Assembly: GCF_040958095.1 (NCBI RefSeq)
Contig: NC_091214.1
Location: forward strand, 9,407,871-9,471,870
DNA from: Procambarus clarkii
Taxonomy: Eukaryota; Arthropoda; Malacostraca; Decapoda; Cambaridae
Direction: 5' to 3'
Length of the DNA stretch: 64,000 nt
Numbering within the stretch: position 1 is the stretch's first letter; every line of letters begins with the position of its first letter. The notes beneath the pieces were generated by a model. That model had not been told where the DNA came from and did not search any database. It worked only from the letters and a program-made list of their open reading frames with translations. Of the stretch, positions 1-14,843 are shown in pieces. A program made the translations under genes and the position numbers.

Positions 1-3000
1 ACACTATTGGGCGACTCTTAGGCGCAACACTAGTGGGCGACTGCTAGGCGCAACACTAGTGGGCGACTGCTGGGCGCAACACTAGTGGGCGACTGCTGGG
101 CGCAACACTAGTGGGCGACTGCTGGGCGCAACACCAGTGGGCGACTGCTAGGCGCAACACTAGTGGGCGACTGCTGGGCGCAACACTAGTGGGCGACTGC
201 TGGGCGCAACACTAGTGGGCGACTGCTGGGCGCAACACTAGTGGGCGACTGCTGGGCGCAACACTAGTGGGCAACCGTTAGGCGCAACACTAGTGGACGA
301 CTGCTAGGCGCAACACTAGTGGGCGACTGCTAGGCGCAACACTAGTGGGCGACTGCTGGGCGCAACACTAGTGGGCGACTGCTGGGCGCAACACTAGTGG
401 GCGACTGCTGGGCGCAACACTAGTGGGCGACTGCTAGGCGCAACACTAGTGGGCGACTGCTGGGCGCAACACTAGTGGGCGACTGCTGGGCGCAACACTA
501 GTGGGCGACTGCTAGGCGCGCCACTAGTGGGCGACTGCTAGGCGCAACACTAGTGGGCGACTGCTGGGCGCAACACTAGTGGGCGACTGCTAGGCGCGCC
601 ACTAGTGGGCGACCGCTAGGCGCAACACTAGTGGGCGACTGCTAGGCGCGCCACTAGTGGGCGACTGCTGGGCGCAACACTAGTGGGCGACTGCTAGGCG
701 AGCCACTAGTGGGCGACTGCTAGGCGCGCCACTATTGGGCGACTGCTGGCGCGCCACTAGTGGGCGACTGCTGGGCGCGCCACTATTGGGCGACTGCTAG
801 GCGCGCCACTAGTGTGCGACTGCTAGGCGCAACACTAGTGGGCGACTGCTGGGCGCAACACTAGTGGGCGACTACTAGGCGCGCCACTAGTGTGCGACTG
901 CTAGGCGCAACACTAGAGGGCGACTGCTAGGTGCGCCACTAGTGGGCGACTGCTGGGCGCAACCCTAGTGGGCGACTGCTAGGCGCGCCACTAGTGGGCG
1001 ACTGCTAGGCGCAACACTAGTGGGCGACTGCTAGGCGCGCCACTAGTGGGCGACCGCTAGGCGCAACACTAGTGGGCGACTGCTAGGCGCGCCACTAGTG
1101 GGCGACTGCTGGGCGCAACACTAGTGGGCGACTGCTAGGCGCAACACTAGTGGGCAACCGCTAGGCGCAACACTAGTGGGCGACTGCTAGGCGCAACACT
1201 AGTGGGCGACTGCTAGGCGCAACACTAGTGGGCGACTGCTGGGCGCAACACTAGTGGGCGACTGCTGGGCGCAACACTAGTGGGCGACTGCTGGGCGCAA
1301 CACTAGTGGGCGACTGCTAGGCGCAACACTAGTGGGCGACTGCTGGGCGCAACACTAGTGGGCGACTGCTGGGCGCAACACTAGTGGGCGACTGCTGGGC
1401 GCAACACTAGTGGGCGACTGCTGGGCGCAACACTAGTGGGCGACTGCTGGGCGCAACACTAGTGGGCAACCGTTAGGCGCAACACTAGTGGGCGACTGCT
1501 AGGCGCAACACTAGTGGGCGACTGCTAGGCGCAACACTAGTGGGCGACTGCTGGGCGCAACACTAGTGGGCGACTGCTGGGCGCAACACTAGTGGGCGAC
1601 TGCTGGGCGCAACACTAGTGGGCGACTGCTAGGCGCAACACTAGTGGGCGACTGCTGGGCTCAACACTAGTGGGCGACTGCTAGGCGCGCCACTAGTGGG
1701 CGACTGCTAGGCGCAACACTAGTGGGCGACTGCTGGGCGCAACACTAGTGGGCGACTGCTAGGCGCGCCACTAGTGGGCGACTGCTAGGCGCAACACTAG
1801 TGGGCGACTACTAGGCGCGCCACTAGTGTGCGACTGCTAGGCGCAACACTAGTGGGCGACTGCTAGGCGCGCCACTAGTGGGCGACCGCTAGGCGCAACA
1901 CTAGTGGGCGACTGCTAGGCGCGCCACTAGTGGGCGACTGCTGGGCGCAACACTAGTGGGCGACTGCTAGGCGAGCCACTAGTGGGCGACTGCTAGGCGC
2001 GCCACTATTGGGCGACTGCTGGCGCGCCACTAGTGGGCGACTGCTGGGCGCGCCACTAGTGGGCGACTGCTGGGCGCGCCACTAGTGGGCGACTGCTAGG
2101 TGCGCCACTAGTGGGCGACTGCTGGGCGCAACACTAGTGGGCGACTGCGAGGCGCAACACTAGTGGGCGACTGCTAGGCGCGCCACTAGTGGGCGACCGC
2201 TAGGCGCGCCACTAGTGGGCGACTGCTGGGCGCGCCACTAGTGGGCGACTGCTGGGCGCAACACTAGTGGGCGACTGCTGGGCGCAACCCTAGTGGGCGA
2301 CTGCTAGGCGCGCCACTAGTGGGCGACTGCTAGGCGCAACACTAGTGGGCGACTGCTAGGCGCAACACTAGTGGGCGACTGCTGGGCGCAACACTAGTGG
2401 GCGACTGCTAGGCGCGCCACTAGTGGGCGACTGCTAGGCGCAACACTAGTGGGCGACTGCTAGGCGCAACACTAGTGGGCGACTGCTGGGCGCAACACTA
2501 GTGTGCGACTGCTGGGCGCGCCACTAGTGGGCGACTGCTAGGCGCGCCACTAGTGGGCGACTGCTAGGTGCAAAACTAGTGGGCGACTGCTGGGCGCAAC
2601 ACTAGTGGGCGACTGCTAGGCGCAACACTAGTGGGCGACTGCTAGGCGCAACACTAGTGGGCAACTGCTGGGCGCAACACTAGTGGGCGACTGCTAGGCG
2701 CGCCACTAGTGGGCGACTGCTAGGCGCAACACTAGTGGGCGACTGCTGGGCGCAACACTAGTGGGCGACCGCTAGGCGCAACACTAGTGGGCGACTGCTT
2801 GGCGCGCCACTAGTGGGCGACTGCTAGGCGCGCCACTAGTGGGCGACTGCTAGGCGCAACACTAGTGGGCGACTGCTGGGCGCAACACTAGTGGGCGACT
2901 GCTGGGCGCAACACTAGTGGGCGACTGCTGGGCGCAACACTAGTGGGCGACTGCTAGGCGCGCCACTAGTGGGCGACTGCTAGGCGCAACACTAGTGGGC

Positions 3001-6000
3001 GACTGCTAGGCGCAACACTAGTGGGCGACCACTAGGCGCAACATTAGTGGGCGACTGCTAGGCGCAACACTAGTGGGCGACTGCTAGGCACAACACTAGT
3101 GGGCGACTGCTGGGCGCAACACTAGTGGGCGACTGCTGGGCGCAACACTAGTGGGCGACTGCTAGGCGCGCCACTAGTGGGCGACTGCTAGGCGCAACAC
3201 TAGTGGGCGACTGCTGGGCGCAACACTAGTGGGCGACTGCTGGGCGCAACACTAGTGGGCGACTGCTGGGCGCAACACTAGTGGGCGACTGCTAGGCGCA
3301 ACACTAGTGGGCGACTGCTAGGCGCAACACTAGTGGGCGACTGCTGGGCGCAACACTAGTGGGCGACTGCTGGGCGCAACACTAGTGGGCGACTGCTGGG
3401 CGCAACACTAGTGGGCGACTGCTAGGCGCAACACTAGTGGGCGACTGCTGGGCGCAACACTAGTGGGCGACTGCTGGGCTCAACACTAGTGGGCGACTGC
3501 TAGGCGCGCCACTAGTGGGCGACTGCTAGGCGCAACACTAGTGGGCGACTGCTGGGCGCAACACTAGTGGGCGACTGCTAGGCGCGCCACTAGTGGGCGA
3601 CTGCTAGGCGCAACACTAGTGGGCGACTACTAGGCGCGCCACTAGTGTGCGACTGCTAGGCGCAACACTAGTGGGCGACTGCTAGGCGCGCCACTAGTGG
3701 GCGACCGCTAGGCGCAACACTAGTGGGCGACTGCTAGGCGCGCCACTAGTGGGCGACTGCTGGGCGCAACACTAGTGGGCGACTGCTAGGCGAGCCACTA
3801 GTGGGCGACTGCTAGGCGCGCCACTATTGGGCGACTGCTGGCGCGCCACTAGTGGGCGACTGCTGGGCGCGCCACTAGTGGGCGACTGCTGGGCGCGCCA
3901 CTAGTGGGCGACTGCTAGGTGCGCCACTAGTGGGCGACTGCTGGGCCCAACCCTAGTGGGCGACTGCTAGGCGCGCCACTAGTGGGCGACTGCTAGGCGC
4001 AACACTAGTGGGCGACTGCTGGGCGCAACACTAGTGGGCGACTGCTGGGCGCAACACTAGTGGGCGACTGCTGGGCGCAACACTAGTGGGCGACTGCTGG
4101 GCGCAACACTAGTGGGCAACCGCTAGGCGCAACACTAGTGGGCGACTGCTAGGCGCAACACTAGTGGGCGACTGCTAGGCGCAACACTAGTGGGCGACTG
4201 CCGGGCGCAACACTAGTGGGCGACTGCTGGGCGCAACACTAGTGGGCGACTGCTAGGCGCAACACTAGTGGGCGACTGCTGGGCGCAACACTAGTGGGCG
4301 ACTGCTAGGCGCGCGTCTAGTGGGCGACTGCTAGGCGCAACACTAGTGGGCGACTGCTGGGCGCAACACTAGTGGGCGACTGCTAGGCGCGCCACTAGTG
4401 GGCGACTGCTAGGCGCAACACTAGTGGGCGACTACTAGGCGCGCCACTAGTGTGCGACTGCTAGGCGCAACACTAGTGGGCGACTGCTAGGCGCGCCACT
4501 AGTGGGCGACCGCTAGGCGCAACACTAGTGGGCGACTGCTAGGCGCGCCACTAGTGGGCGACTGCTAGGCGCTACTAGTGGGCGACTGCTAGGCGCGCCA
4601 CTAATGGGCGACTGCTGGGCGCGCCACTAGTGGGTGACTGCTGGGCGCAACACTAGTGGGCGACCGCTAGGCGCGCCACTAGTGGGCGACCGCTAGGCGC
4701 GCCACTAGTGGGCGACTGCTAGGCGCAACACTAGTGGGCGACTGCTAGGCGCGCCACTAGTGGGCGACTGCTAGGCGCGCCACTAGTGGGCGACTGCTGG
4801 GCGCGCCACTAGTGGGCGACTCCTAGGCGCAACACTAATGGGCGACTGTTAGGCGCGCCACTAGTGGGCGACTGCTGGGAACGCCACTAGTTGGCGACTG
4901 CTAGGCGCGCCACTAGTGGGCGACTGCTAGGCGCGCCACTAGTGGGCGACTGCTAGGCTCAACACTAGTGGGCGACTGATAGGCGCGCCACTAGTGGGCG
5001 ACCGCTAGGCGCGCCACTAGTGGGCAACTGCTGGGCGCGCCACTAGTGGGCGACTGCTGGGCGCAACTCTAGTGGGCGACTGCTGGGCGCAACACTAGTG
5101 GGCGACTGCTAGGCGCGCCACTAGTGGGCGACTGCTAGGCGCAACACTAGTGGGCGACTGCGAGGCGCAACACTAGTGGGCGACTGCTAGGCGCGCCACT
5201 AGTGGGCGACCGCTAGGCGCGCACACTAGTGGGCGACTGCTGGGCGCGCCACTAGTGGGCGACTGCTGGGCGCAACACTAGTGGGCGACTGCTGGGCGCA
5301 ACCCTAGTGGGCGACTGCTAGGCGCGCCACTAGTGGGCGACTGCTAGGCGCAACACTAGTGGGCGACTGCTAGGCGCAACACTAGTGGGCGACTGCTGGG
5401 CGCAACACTAGTGGGCGACTGCTAGGCGCGCCACTAGTGGGCGACTGCTAGGCGCAACACTAGTGGGCGACTGCTAGGCGCAACACTAGTGGGCGACTGC
5501 TGGGCGCAACACTAGTGTGCGACTGCTGGGCGCGCCACTAGTGGGCGACTGCTAGGCGCGCCACTAGTGAGCGACTGCTAGGTGCAAAACTAGTGGGCGA
5601 CTGCTGGGCGCAACACTAGTGGGCGACTGCTAGGCGCAACACTAGTGGGCGACTGCTAGGCGCAACACTAGTGGGCAACTGCTGGGCGCAACACTAGTGG
5701 GCGACTGCTAGGCGCGCCACTAGTGGGCGACTGCTAGGCGCAACACTAGTGGGCGACTGCTGGGCGCAACACTAGTGGGCGACCGCTAGGCGCAACACTA
5801 GTGGGCGACTGCTTGGCGCGCCACTAGTGGGCGACTGCTAGGCGCGCCACTAGTGGGCGACTGCTAGGCGCAACACTAGTGGGCGACTGCTGGGCGCAAC
5901 ACTAGTGGGCGACTGCTGGGCGCAACACTAGTGGGCGACTGCTGGGCGCAACACTAGTGGGCGACTGCTCGGCGCGCCACTAGTGGGCGACTGCTAGGCG

Positions 6001-9000
6001 CAACACTAGTGGGCGACTGCTGGGCGCAACACTAGTGGGCGACTGCTAGGCGCAACACTAGTGGGCGACCACTAGGCGCAACATTAGTGGGCGACTGCTA
6101 GGCGCAACACTAGTGGGCGACTGCTAGGCACAACACTAGTGGGCGACTGTTGGGCGCAACACTAGTGGGCGACTGCTGGGCGCAACACTAGTGGGCGACT
6201 GCTAGGCGCGCCACTAGTGGGCGACTGCTAGGCGCAACACTAGTGGGCGACTGCTGGGCGCAACACTAGTGGGCGACTGCTGGGCGCAACACTAGTGGGC
6301 GACTGCTGGGCGCAACACTAGTGGGCGACTGCTAGGCGCAACACTAGTGGGCGACTGCTGGGCGCAACACTAGTGGGCGACTACTAGGCGCGCCACTAGT
6401 GGGCGACTGCTAGGCGCAACACTAGTGGGCGACTGCTAGGCGCGTCACTAGTGGGCGACCGCTAGGCGCAACACTAGTGGGCGACTGCTAGGCGCGCCAC
6501 TAGTGGGCGACTGCTGGGCGCAACACTAGTAGGCGACTGCTAGGCGCAACACTAGTGGGCAACCGCTAGGCGCAACACTAGTGGGCGACTGCTAGGCGCA
6601 ACACTAGTGGGCGACTGCTAGGCGCAACACTAGTGGGCGACTGCTGGGCGCAACACTAGTGGGCGACTGCTGGGCGCAACACTAGTGGGCGACTGCTGGG
6701 CGCAACACTAGTGGGCGACTGCTAGGCGCAACACTAGTGGGCGACTGCTGGGCGCAACACTAGTGGGCGACTGCTGGGCGCAACACTAGTGGGCGACTGC
6801 TGGGCGCAACACTAGTGGGCGACTGCTGGGCGCAACACTAGTGGGCAACCGTTAGGCGCAACACTAGTGGGCGACTGCTAGGCGCAACACTAGTGGGCGA
6901 CTGCTAGGCGCAACACTAGTGGGCGACTGCTGGGCGCAACACTAGTTGGGCGACTGCTGGGCGCAACACTAGTGGGCGACTGCTGGGCGCAACACTAGTG
7001 GGCGACTGCTAGGCGCAACACTAGTGGGCGACTGCTGGGCGCAACACTAGTGGGCGACTGCTGGGCTCAACACTAGTGGGCGACTGCTAGGCGCGCCACT
7101 AGTGGGCGACTGCTAGGCGCAACACTAGTGGGCGACTGCTGGGCGCAACACTAGTGGGCGACTGCTAGGCGCGCCACTAGTGGGCGACTGCTAGGCGCAA
7201 CACTAGTGGGCGACTACTAGGCGCGCCACTAGTGTGCGACTGCTAGGCGCAACACTAGTGGGCGACTGCTAGGCGCGCCACTAGTGGGCGACCGCTAGGC
7301 GCAACACTAGTGGGCGACTGCTAGGCGCGCCACTAGTGGGCGACTGCTGGGCGCAACACTAGTGGGCGACTGCTAGGCGAGCCACTAGTGGGCGACTGCT
7401 AGGCGCGCCACTATTGGGCGACTGCTGGCGCGCCACTAGTGGGCGACTGCTGGGCGCGCCACTAGTGGGCGACTGCTGGGCGCGCCACTAGTGGGCGACT
7501 GCTAGGTGCGCCACTAGTGGGCGACTGCTAGGCGCGCCACTAGTGGGCGACTGCTAGGTGCGCCACTAGTGGGCGACTGCTGGGCGCGCCACTAGTGGGC
7601 GACTGCTAGGCGCGCCACTAGTGGGCGACTGGTAGGCGCGCCACTAGTGGGCGACTGCTAGGCGCGCCACTAGTGAGCGACTGCTAGGCGCGCCACTAGT
7701 AGGCGTCTGCTAGGCGCGCCACTAGTGGGCGACTGGTAGGCACAACACTAGTGGGCGACTGCTAGGCGCGCCACTAGTGGGCGACTGCTAGGCGCGCCAC
7801 TAGTGGGCGACTGCTAGGCACAACACTAGTGGGCGACTGCTAGGCGCGCCACTAGTGGGCGACTCCTAGGCGCGCCACTAGTGGGCGATTGCTAGGCACA
7901 ACACTAGTGGGCGACTGCTGGGCGCGCCACTAGTGGGCGACTGCTAGGCGCAACACTAGTGGGCGACTGCTAGGCGCAACACTAGTGGGCGACTGCTGGG
8001 CGCAACACTAGTGGGCGACTACTAGGCGCAACACTAGTGGGCGACTGCTGGGCGCAACACTAGTGGGCGACTGCTAGGCGCAACACTAGTGGGCGACCGC
8101 TAGGCGCAACATTAGTGGGCGACTGCTAGGCGCAACACTAGTGGGCGACTGCTGGGCGCAACACTAGTGGGCGACTGCTAGGCGCAACACTAGTGGGCGA
8201 CCGCTAGGCGCAACACTAGTGGGCGACTGCTGGGCGCAACACTAGTGGGCGACTGCTGGGCGCAACACTAGTCGGCGACCGCTAGGCGCAACACTAGTGG
8301 GCGACTGCTAGGCGCAACACTAGTGGGCGACTGCTGGGCGCAACACTAGTGGGCGACTGCTGGGCGCAACACTAGTGGGCGACTGCTAGGCGCGCCACTA
8401 GTGGGCGACTGCTAGGCGTAACACTAGTGGGCGACTGCTGGGCGCAACACTAGTGGGCGACTGCTGGGCGCAACACTAGTGGGCGACTGCTAGGCGCAAC
8501 ACTAGTGGGCGATTGCTGGGCGCAACACTAGTGGGCGACTGCTAGGCGCAACACTAGTGGGCGACTACTAGGCGCGCCACTAGTGTGCGACTGCTAGGCG
8601 CAACACTAGTGGGCGACTGCTAGGCGCGCCACTAGTGGGCGACCGCTAGGCGCAACACTAGTGGGCGACTGCTAGGCGCGCCACTAGTGGACGACTGCTG
8701 GGCGCAACACTAGTGGGCGACTGCTAGGCGCGCCACTAGTGGGCGACTGCTAGGCGCGCCACTATTGGGCGACTGCTGGCGCGCCACTAGTGGGCGACTG
8801 CTGGGCGCGCCACTAGTGGGCGACTGCTGGGCGCGCCACTAGTGGGCGACTGCTGGGCGCGCCACTAGTGGGCGACTGCTAGGCGCGCCACTAGTGGGCG
8901 ACTGCTGGGCGCGCCACTAGTGGGCGACTGCTAGGCGCGCCACTAGTGGGCGACTGCTAGGCGCGCCACTAGTGGGCGACTGCTAGGCGCGCCACTAGTG

Positions 9001-12000
9001 GGCGACTGCTAGGCGCGCCACTAGTAGGCGACTGCTAGGCGCGCCACTAGTGGGCGACTGCTAGGCACAACACTAGTGGGCGACTGCTAGGCGCGCCACT
9101 AGTGGGCGACTGCTAGGCGCGCCACTAGTGGGCGACTGCTAGGCACAACACTAGTGGGCGACTGCTAGGCGCGCCACTAGTGGGCGACTGCTAGGCGCGC
9201 CACTAGTGGGCGATTGCTAGGCACAACACTAGTGGGCGACTGCTGGGCGCGCCACTAGTGGGCGACTGCTAGGCGCAACACTAGTGGGCGACTGCTAGGC
9301 GCAACACTAGTGGGCGACTGCTAGGCGTAACACTAGTGGGCGACTGCTGGGCGCAACACTAGTGGGCGACTACTAGGCGCAACACTAGTGGGCGACTGCT
9401 GGGCGCAACACTAGTGGGCGACTGCTAGGCGCAACACTAGTGGGCGACCGCTAGGCGCAACATTAGTGGGCGACTGCTAGGCGCAACACTAGTGGGCGAC
9501 TGCTGGGCGCAACACTAGTGGGCGACTGCTAGGCGCAACACTAGTGGGCGACCGCTAGGCGCAACACTAGTGGGCGACTGCTGGGCGCAACACTAGTGGG
9601 CGACTGCTGGGCGCAACACTAGTGGGCGACCGCTAGGCGCAACACTAGTGGGCGACTGCTAGGCGCAACACTAGTGGGCGACTGCTGGGCGCAACACTAG
9701 TGGGCGACTGCTGGGCGCAACACTAGTGGGCGACTGCTAGGCGCGCCACTAGTGGGCGACTGCTAGGCGCTACTAGTGGGCGACTGCTAGGCGCGCCACT
9801 AGTGGGCGACTGCTAGGCGCTACTAGTGGGCGACTGCTAGGCGCGCCACTAATGGGCGACTGCTGGGCGCGCCACTAGTGGGTGACTGCTGGGCGCAACA
9901 CTAGTGGGCGACCGCTAGGCGCGCCACTAGTGGGCGACCGCTAGGCGCGCCACTAGTGGGCGACTGCCAGGCACAACACTAGTGGGCGACTGCTAGGCGC
10001 GCCACTAGTGGGCGACTGCTAGGCGCGCCACTAGTGGGCGACTGCTGGTCGCGCCACTAGTGGGCGACTCCTAGGCGCAACACTAATGGGCGACTGCTAG
10101 GCGCGCCACTAGTGGGCGACTGCTGGGAGCGCCACTAGTGGGCGACTGCTAGGCGCGCCACTAGTGGGCGACTGCTAGGCGCGCCACTAGTGGGCGACTG
10201 CTAGGCTCAACACTAGTGGGCGACTGCTAGGCGCGCCACTAGTGGGCGACTGCTAGGCGCGCCACTAGTGGGCAACTGCTGGGCGCGCCACTAGTGGGCG
10301 ACTGCTGGGTGCAACTCTAGTGGGCGACTGCTGGGCGCAACACTAGTGGGCGACTGCTAGGCGCGCCACTAGTGGGCGACTGCTAGGCGCAACACTAGTG
10401 GGCGACTGCGAGGCGCAACACTAGTGGGCGACTGCTAGGCGCGCCACTAGTGGGCGACCGCTAGGCGCGCCACTAGTGGGCGACTGCTGGGCGCGCCACT
10501 AGTGGGCGACTGCTGGGCGCAACACTAGTGGGCGACTGCTGGGCGCAACCCTAGTGGGCGACTGCTAGGCGCGCCACTAGTGGGCGACTGCTAGGCGCAA
10601 CACTAGTGGGCGACTGTTAGGCGCAACACTAGTGGGCGACTGCTGGGCGCAACACTAGTGGGCGACTGCTAGGCGCGCCACTAGTGGGCGACTGCTAGGC
10701 GCAACACTAGTGGGCGACTGCTAGGCGCAACACTAGTGGGCGACTGCTGGGCGCAACACTAGTGGGCGACTGCTGGGCGCGCCACTAGTGGGCGACTGCT
10801 AGGCGCGCCACTAGTGAGCGACTGCTAGGTGCAACACTAGTGGGCGACTGCTGGGCACAACACTAGTGGGCGACTGCTAGGCGCAACACTAGTGGGCGAC
10901 TGCTAGGCGCAACACTAGTGGGCAACTGCTGGGCGCAACACTAGTGGGCGACTGCTAGGCGCGCCACTAGTGGGCGACTGCTAGGCGCAACACTAGTGGG
11001 CGACTGCTGGGCGCAACACTAGTGGGCGACCGCTAGGCGCAACACTAGTGGCGACTGCTAGGCGCGCCACTAGTGGGCGACTGCTAGGCGCGCCACTAGT
11101 GGGTGACTGCTAGGCGCAACACTAGTGGGCGACTGCTGGGCGCAACACTAGTGGGCGACTGCTGGGCGCAACACTAGTGGGCGACTGCTGGCGCAACACT
11201 AGTGGGCGACTGCTAGGCGCGCCACTAGTGGGCGACTGCTAGGCGCAACACTAGTGGGCGACTGCTGGGCGCAACACTAGTGGGCGACTGCTAGGCGCAA
11301 CACTAGTGGGCGACCACTAGGCGCAACATTAGTGGGCGACTGCTAGGCGCAACACTAGTGGGCGACTGCTAGGCACAACACTAGTGGGCGACTGCTGGGC
11401 GCAACACTAGTGGGCGACTGCTGGGCGCAACACTAGTGGGCGACTGCTAGGCGCGCCACTAGTGGGCGACTGCTAGGCGCAACACTAGTGGGCGACTGCT
11501 GGGCGCAACACTAGTGGGCGACTGCTGGGCGCAACACTAGTGGGCGACTGCTGGGACTGCTAGGCGCAGCACTAGTGGGCGACTGCTAGGCGCAACACTA
11601 GTGGGCGACTGCTAGGGCGCAACACTAGTGGGCGACTGCTAGGCGCGCCACTAGTGGGCGACTGCTAGGCGCAACACTAGTGGGCGACTGCTAGGCGCGC
11701 CACTAGTGGGCGACTGCTAGGCGCAACACTAGTGGGCGACTGCTAGGCGCGCCACTAGTGGCGACTGCTAGGCGCAACACTAGTGGGCGACTGCTAGGGC
11801 GCAACACTAGTGGGCAACCGCTAGGCGCAACACTATTGGGCGACTGCTAGGCGCAACACTAGTGGGCGACTGCTAGGCGCAACACTAGTGGGCGACTGCT
11901 GGGCGCAACACTAGTGGGCGACTGCTGGGCGCAACACTAGTGGGCGACTGCTGGGCGCAACACCAGTGGGCGACTGCTAGGCGCAACACTAGTGGGCGAC

Positions 12001-14784
12001 TGCTGGGCGCAACACTAGTGGGCGACTGCTGGGCGCAACACTAGTGGGCGACTGCTGGGCGCAACACTAGTGGGCGACTGCTGGGCGCAACACTAGTGGG
12101 CAACCGTTAGGCGCAACACTAGTGGACGACTGCTAGGCGCAACACTAGTGGGCGACTGCTAGGCGCAACACTAGTGGGCGACTGCTGGGCGCAACACTAG
12201 TGGGTGACTGCTGGGCGCAACACTAGTGGGCGACTGCTGGGCGCAATACTAGTGGGCGACTGCTAGGCGCAACACTAGTGGGCGACTGCTGGGCGCAACA
12301 CTAGTGGGCGACTGCTGGGCGCAACACTAGTGGGCGACTGCTAGGCGCGCCACTAGTGGGCGACTGCTAGGCGCAACACTAGTGGGCGACTGCTGGGCGC
12401 AACACTAGTGGGCGACTGCTAGGCGCGCCACTAGTGGGCGACTGCTAGGCGCAACACTAGTGGGCGACTACTAGGCGCGCCACTAGTGTGCGACTGCTAG
12501 GCGCAACACTAGTGGGCGACTGCTAGGCGCGCCACTAGTGGGCGACCGCTAGGCGCAACACTAGTGGGCGACTGCTAGGCGCGCCACTAGTGGGCGACTG
12601 CTGGGCGCAACACTAGTGGGCGACTGCTAGGCGAGCCACTAGTGGGCGACTGCTAGGCGCGCCACTATTGGGCGACTGCTGGCGCGCCACTAGTGGGCGA
12701 CTGCTGGGCGCGCCACTAGTGGGCGACTACTGGGCGCGCCACTAGTGGGCGACTGCTAGGTGCGCCACTAGTGGGCGACTGCTAGGCGCGCCACTAGTGG
12801 GCGACTGCTAGGTGCGCCACTAGTGGGCGACTGCTGGGCGCGCCACTAGTGGGCGACTGCTAGGCGCGCCACTAGTGGGCGACTGCTAGGCGCGCCACTA
12901 GTGGGCGACTGCTAGGCGCGCCACTAGTGAGCGACTGCTAGGCGCGCCACTAGTAGGCGACTGCTAGGCGCGCCACTAGTGGGCGACTGGTAGGCACAAC
13001 ACTAGTGGGCGACTGCTAGGCGCGCCACTAGTGGGCGACTGCTAGGCGCGCCACTAGTGGGCGACTGCTAGGCACAACACTAGTGGGCGACTGCTAGGCG
13101 CGCCACTAGTGGGCGACTGCTAGGCGCGCCACTAGTGGGCGATTGCTAGGCACAACACTAGTGGGCGACTGCTGGGCGCGCCACTAGTGGGCGACTGCTA
13201 GGCGCAACACTAGTGGGCGACTGCTAGGCGCAACACTAGTGGGCGACTGCTAGGCGTAACACTAGTGGGCGACTGCTGGGCGCAACACTAGTGGGCGACT
13301 ACTAGGCGCAACACTAGTGGGCGACTGCTGGGCGCAACACTAGTGGGCGACTGCTAGGCGCAACACTAGTGGGCGACCGCTAGGCGCAACATTAGTGGGC
13401 GACTGCTAGGCGCAACACTAGTGGGCGACTGCTGGGCGCAACACTAGTGGGCGACTGCTAGGCGCAACACTAGTGGGCGACCGCTAGGCGCAACACTAGT
13501 GGGAGACTGCTGGGCGCAACACTAGTGGGCGACTGCTGGGCGCAACACTAGTGGGCGACCGCTAGGCGCAACACTAGTGGGCGACTGCTGGGCGCAACAC
13601 TAGTGGGCGACTGCTGGGCGCAACACTAGTGGGCGACTGCTGGGCGCAACACTAGTGGGCGACTGCTAGGCGCGCCACTAGTGGGCGACTGCTAGGCGTA
13701 ACACTAGTGGGCGACTGCTGGGCTCAACACTAGTGGGCGACTGCTGGGCGCAACACTAGTGGGCGACTGCTAGGCGCAACACTAGTGGGCGATTGCTGGG
13801 CGCAACACTAGTGGGCGACTGCTAGGCGCGCCACTAGTGGGCGACTGCTAGGCGCAACACTAGTGGGCGACTGCTGGGCGCAACACTAGTGGGCGACTGC
13901 TAGGCGCGCCACTAGTGGGCGACTGCTAGGCGCAACACTAGTGGGGGACTACTAGGCGCGCCACTAGTGAGCGACTGCTAGGCACAACACTAGTGGGCGA
14001 CTGCTGGGCGCGCCACTAGTGGGCAACTGCTGGGCGCGCCACTAGTGGGCGACTGCTAGGCGCAACACTAGTGGGCGACTGCTAGGCGCGCCACTAGTGG
14101 GCGACTGCTGGGCGCAACAGTTGTGGGCGACTGCTAGGCGCAACACTAGTGGGCGACTGCTAGGCGCAACACTAGTGGGCGACCGCTAGGCGCGCCACTA
14201 GTGGGCGACTGCTGGGCGCGCCACTAGTGGGCGACTGCTAGGCGCGCCACTAGTGGGCGACTGCTGGGCGCAACACTAGTGGGCGACTGATAGGCGCAAC
14301 ACTAGTGGGCGACTGCTGGGCGCGCCACTAGTGGGCGACTGCTAGGCGCGCCACTAGTGGGCGACTGCTGGGCGCAGCACTAGTGGGCGACTGCTAGGCG
14401 CGCCACTAGTGGGCGACTGCTAGGCACAATACTAGTGGGCGACTGCTAGGCGCGCCACTAGTGGGCGACTGCTAGGCGCGCCACTAGTGGGCGACTGTTA
14501 GGCACAACACAAGTGGGCGACTGCTAGGCGCGCCACTAGTGGGCGACTGCTAGGCGCAACTCTAGTGGGCGACTGCTAGGCGCGCCACTAGTGGGCGACT
14601 GCTGGGCGCAACACTAGTGGGCGACTGCTGGGCGCGCCACTAGTGGGCGACTGCTAGGCGCGTCACTAGTGGGCGACTGCTGGGCGCGCCACTAGTGGGC
14701 GACTGCTAGGCGCGCCACTAGTGGGCGACTGCTAGGCGCAGCACTAGTGGGCGACTGCTAGGCGCGCCACTAGTGGGCGACTGC
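1..14784. repeat. 26-bp GC-rich satellite array, left part
   Basis: About 570 head-to-tail copies of a 26-bp monomer, reading roughly CACTAGTGGGCGACTGCTRG followed by GCGCAA or GCGCGC. Two main variants alternate (GGCGCAAC and GGCGCGCC), and A or G varies after CT. Nearly every copy carries the palindrome ACTAGT. Rare variant monomers recur in blocks: a one-base-short copy beginning ACTATTGGGC occurs at 731, 2004, 3823, 7410, 8761 and 12664, which shows higher-order duplications of a few kb. No coding potential was found; all six frames are simple repeats or broken. A centromeric or heterochromatic role is possible but not shown by the sequence. Confidence 0.97.
14779..14784. other. Target site duplication GACTGC, left copy
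   Basis: The last six bases of the left satellite, GACTGC, are repeated exactly at 27028-27033 just after the inverted-repeat element. In an unbroken monomer GACTGC is followed by TAGGC, and that is what follows the right copy. Removing the element and one copy therefore restores the satellite phase perfectly. Confidence 0.93.
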
Positions 14785-14803
14785 AGTAGTAGGGATGGCT
14801 CCA

Positions 14804-14843
14804 CACAGGGGAATTTTTTTTTCTGGGAGAAAATTCCCCTGTG
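14804..14843. repeat. Perfect 14-bp hairpin 20 bases from the left tip
   Basis: CACAGGGGAATTTT at 14804-14817 is followed by its exact complement AAAATTCCCCTGTG at 14830-14843, leaving a 12-base loop. The same hairpin sits at 26969-27008 in the other arm. A stem this close to a transposon or viral terminus could be a recognition site or a replication structure; that role is inference. Confidence 0.85.

Noticed and set aside
1-14784. CRISPR array
   Set aside because: The 26-bp units are directly adjacent without unique spacers, in a eukaryotic context.
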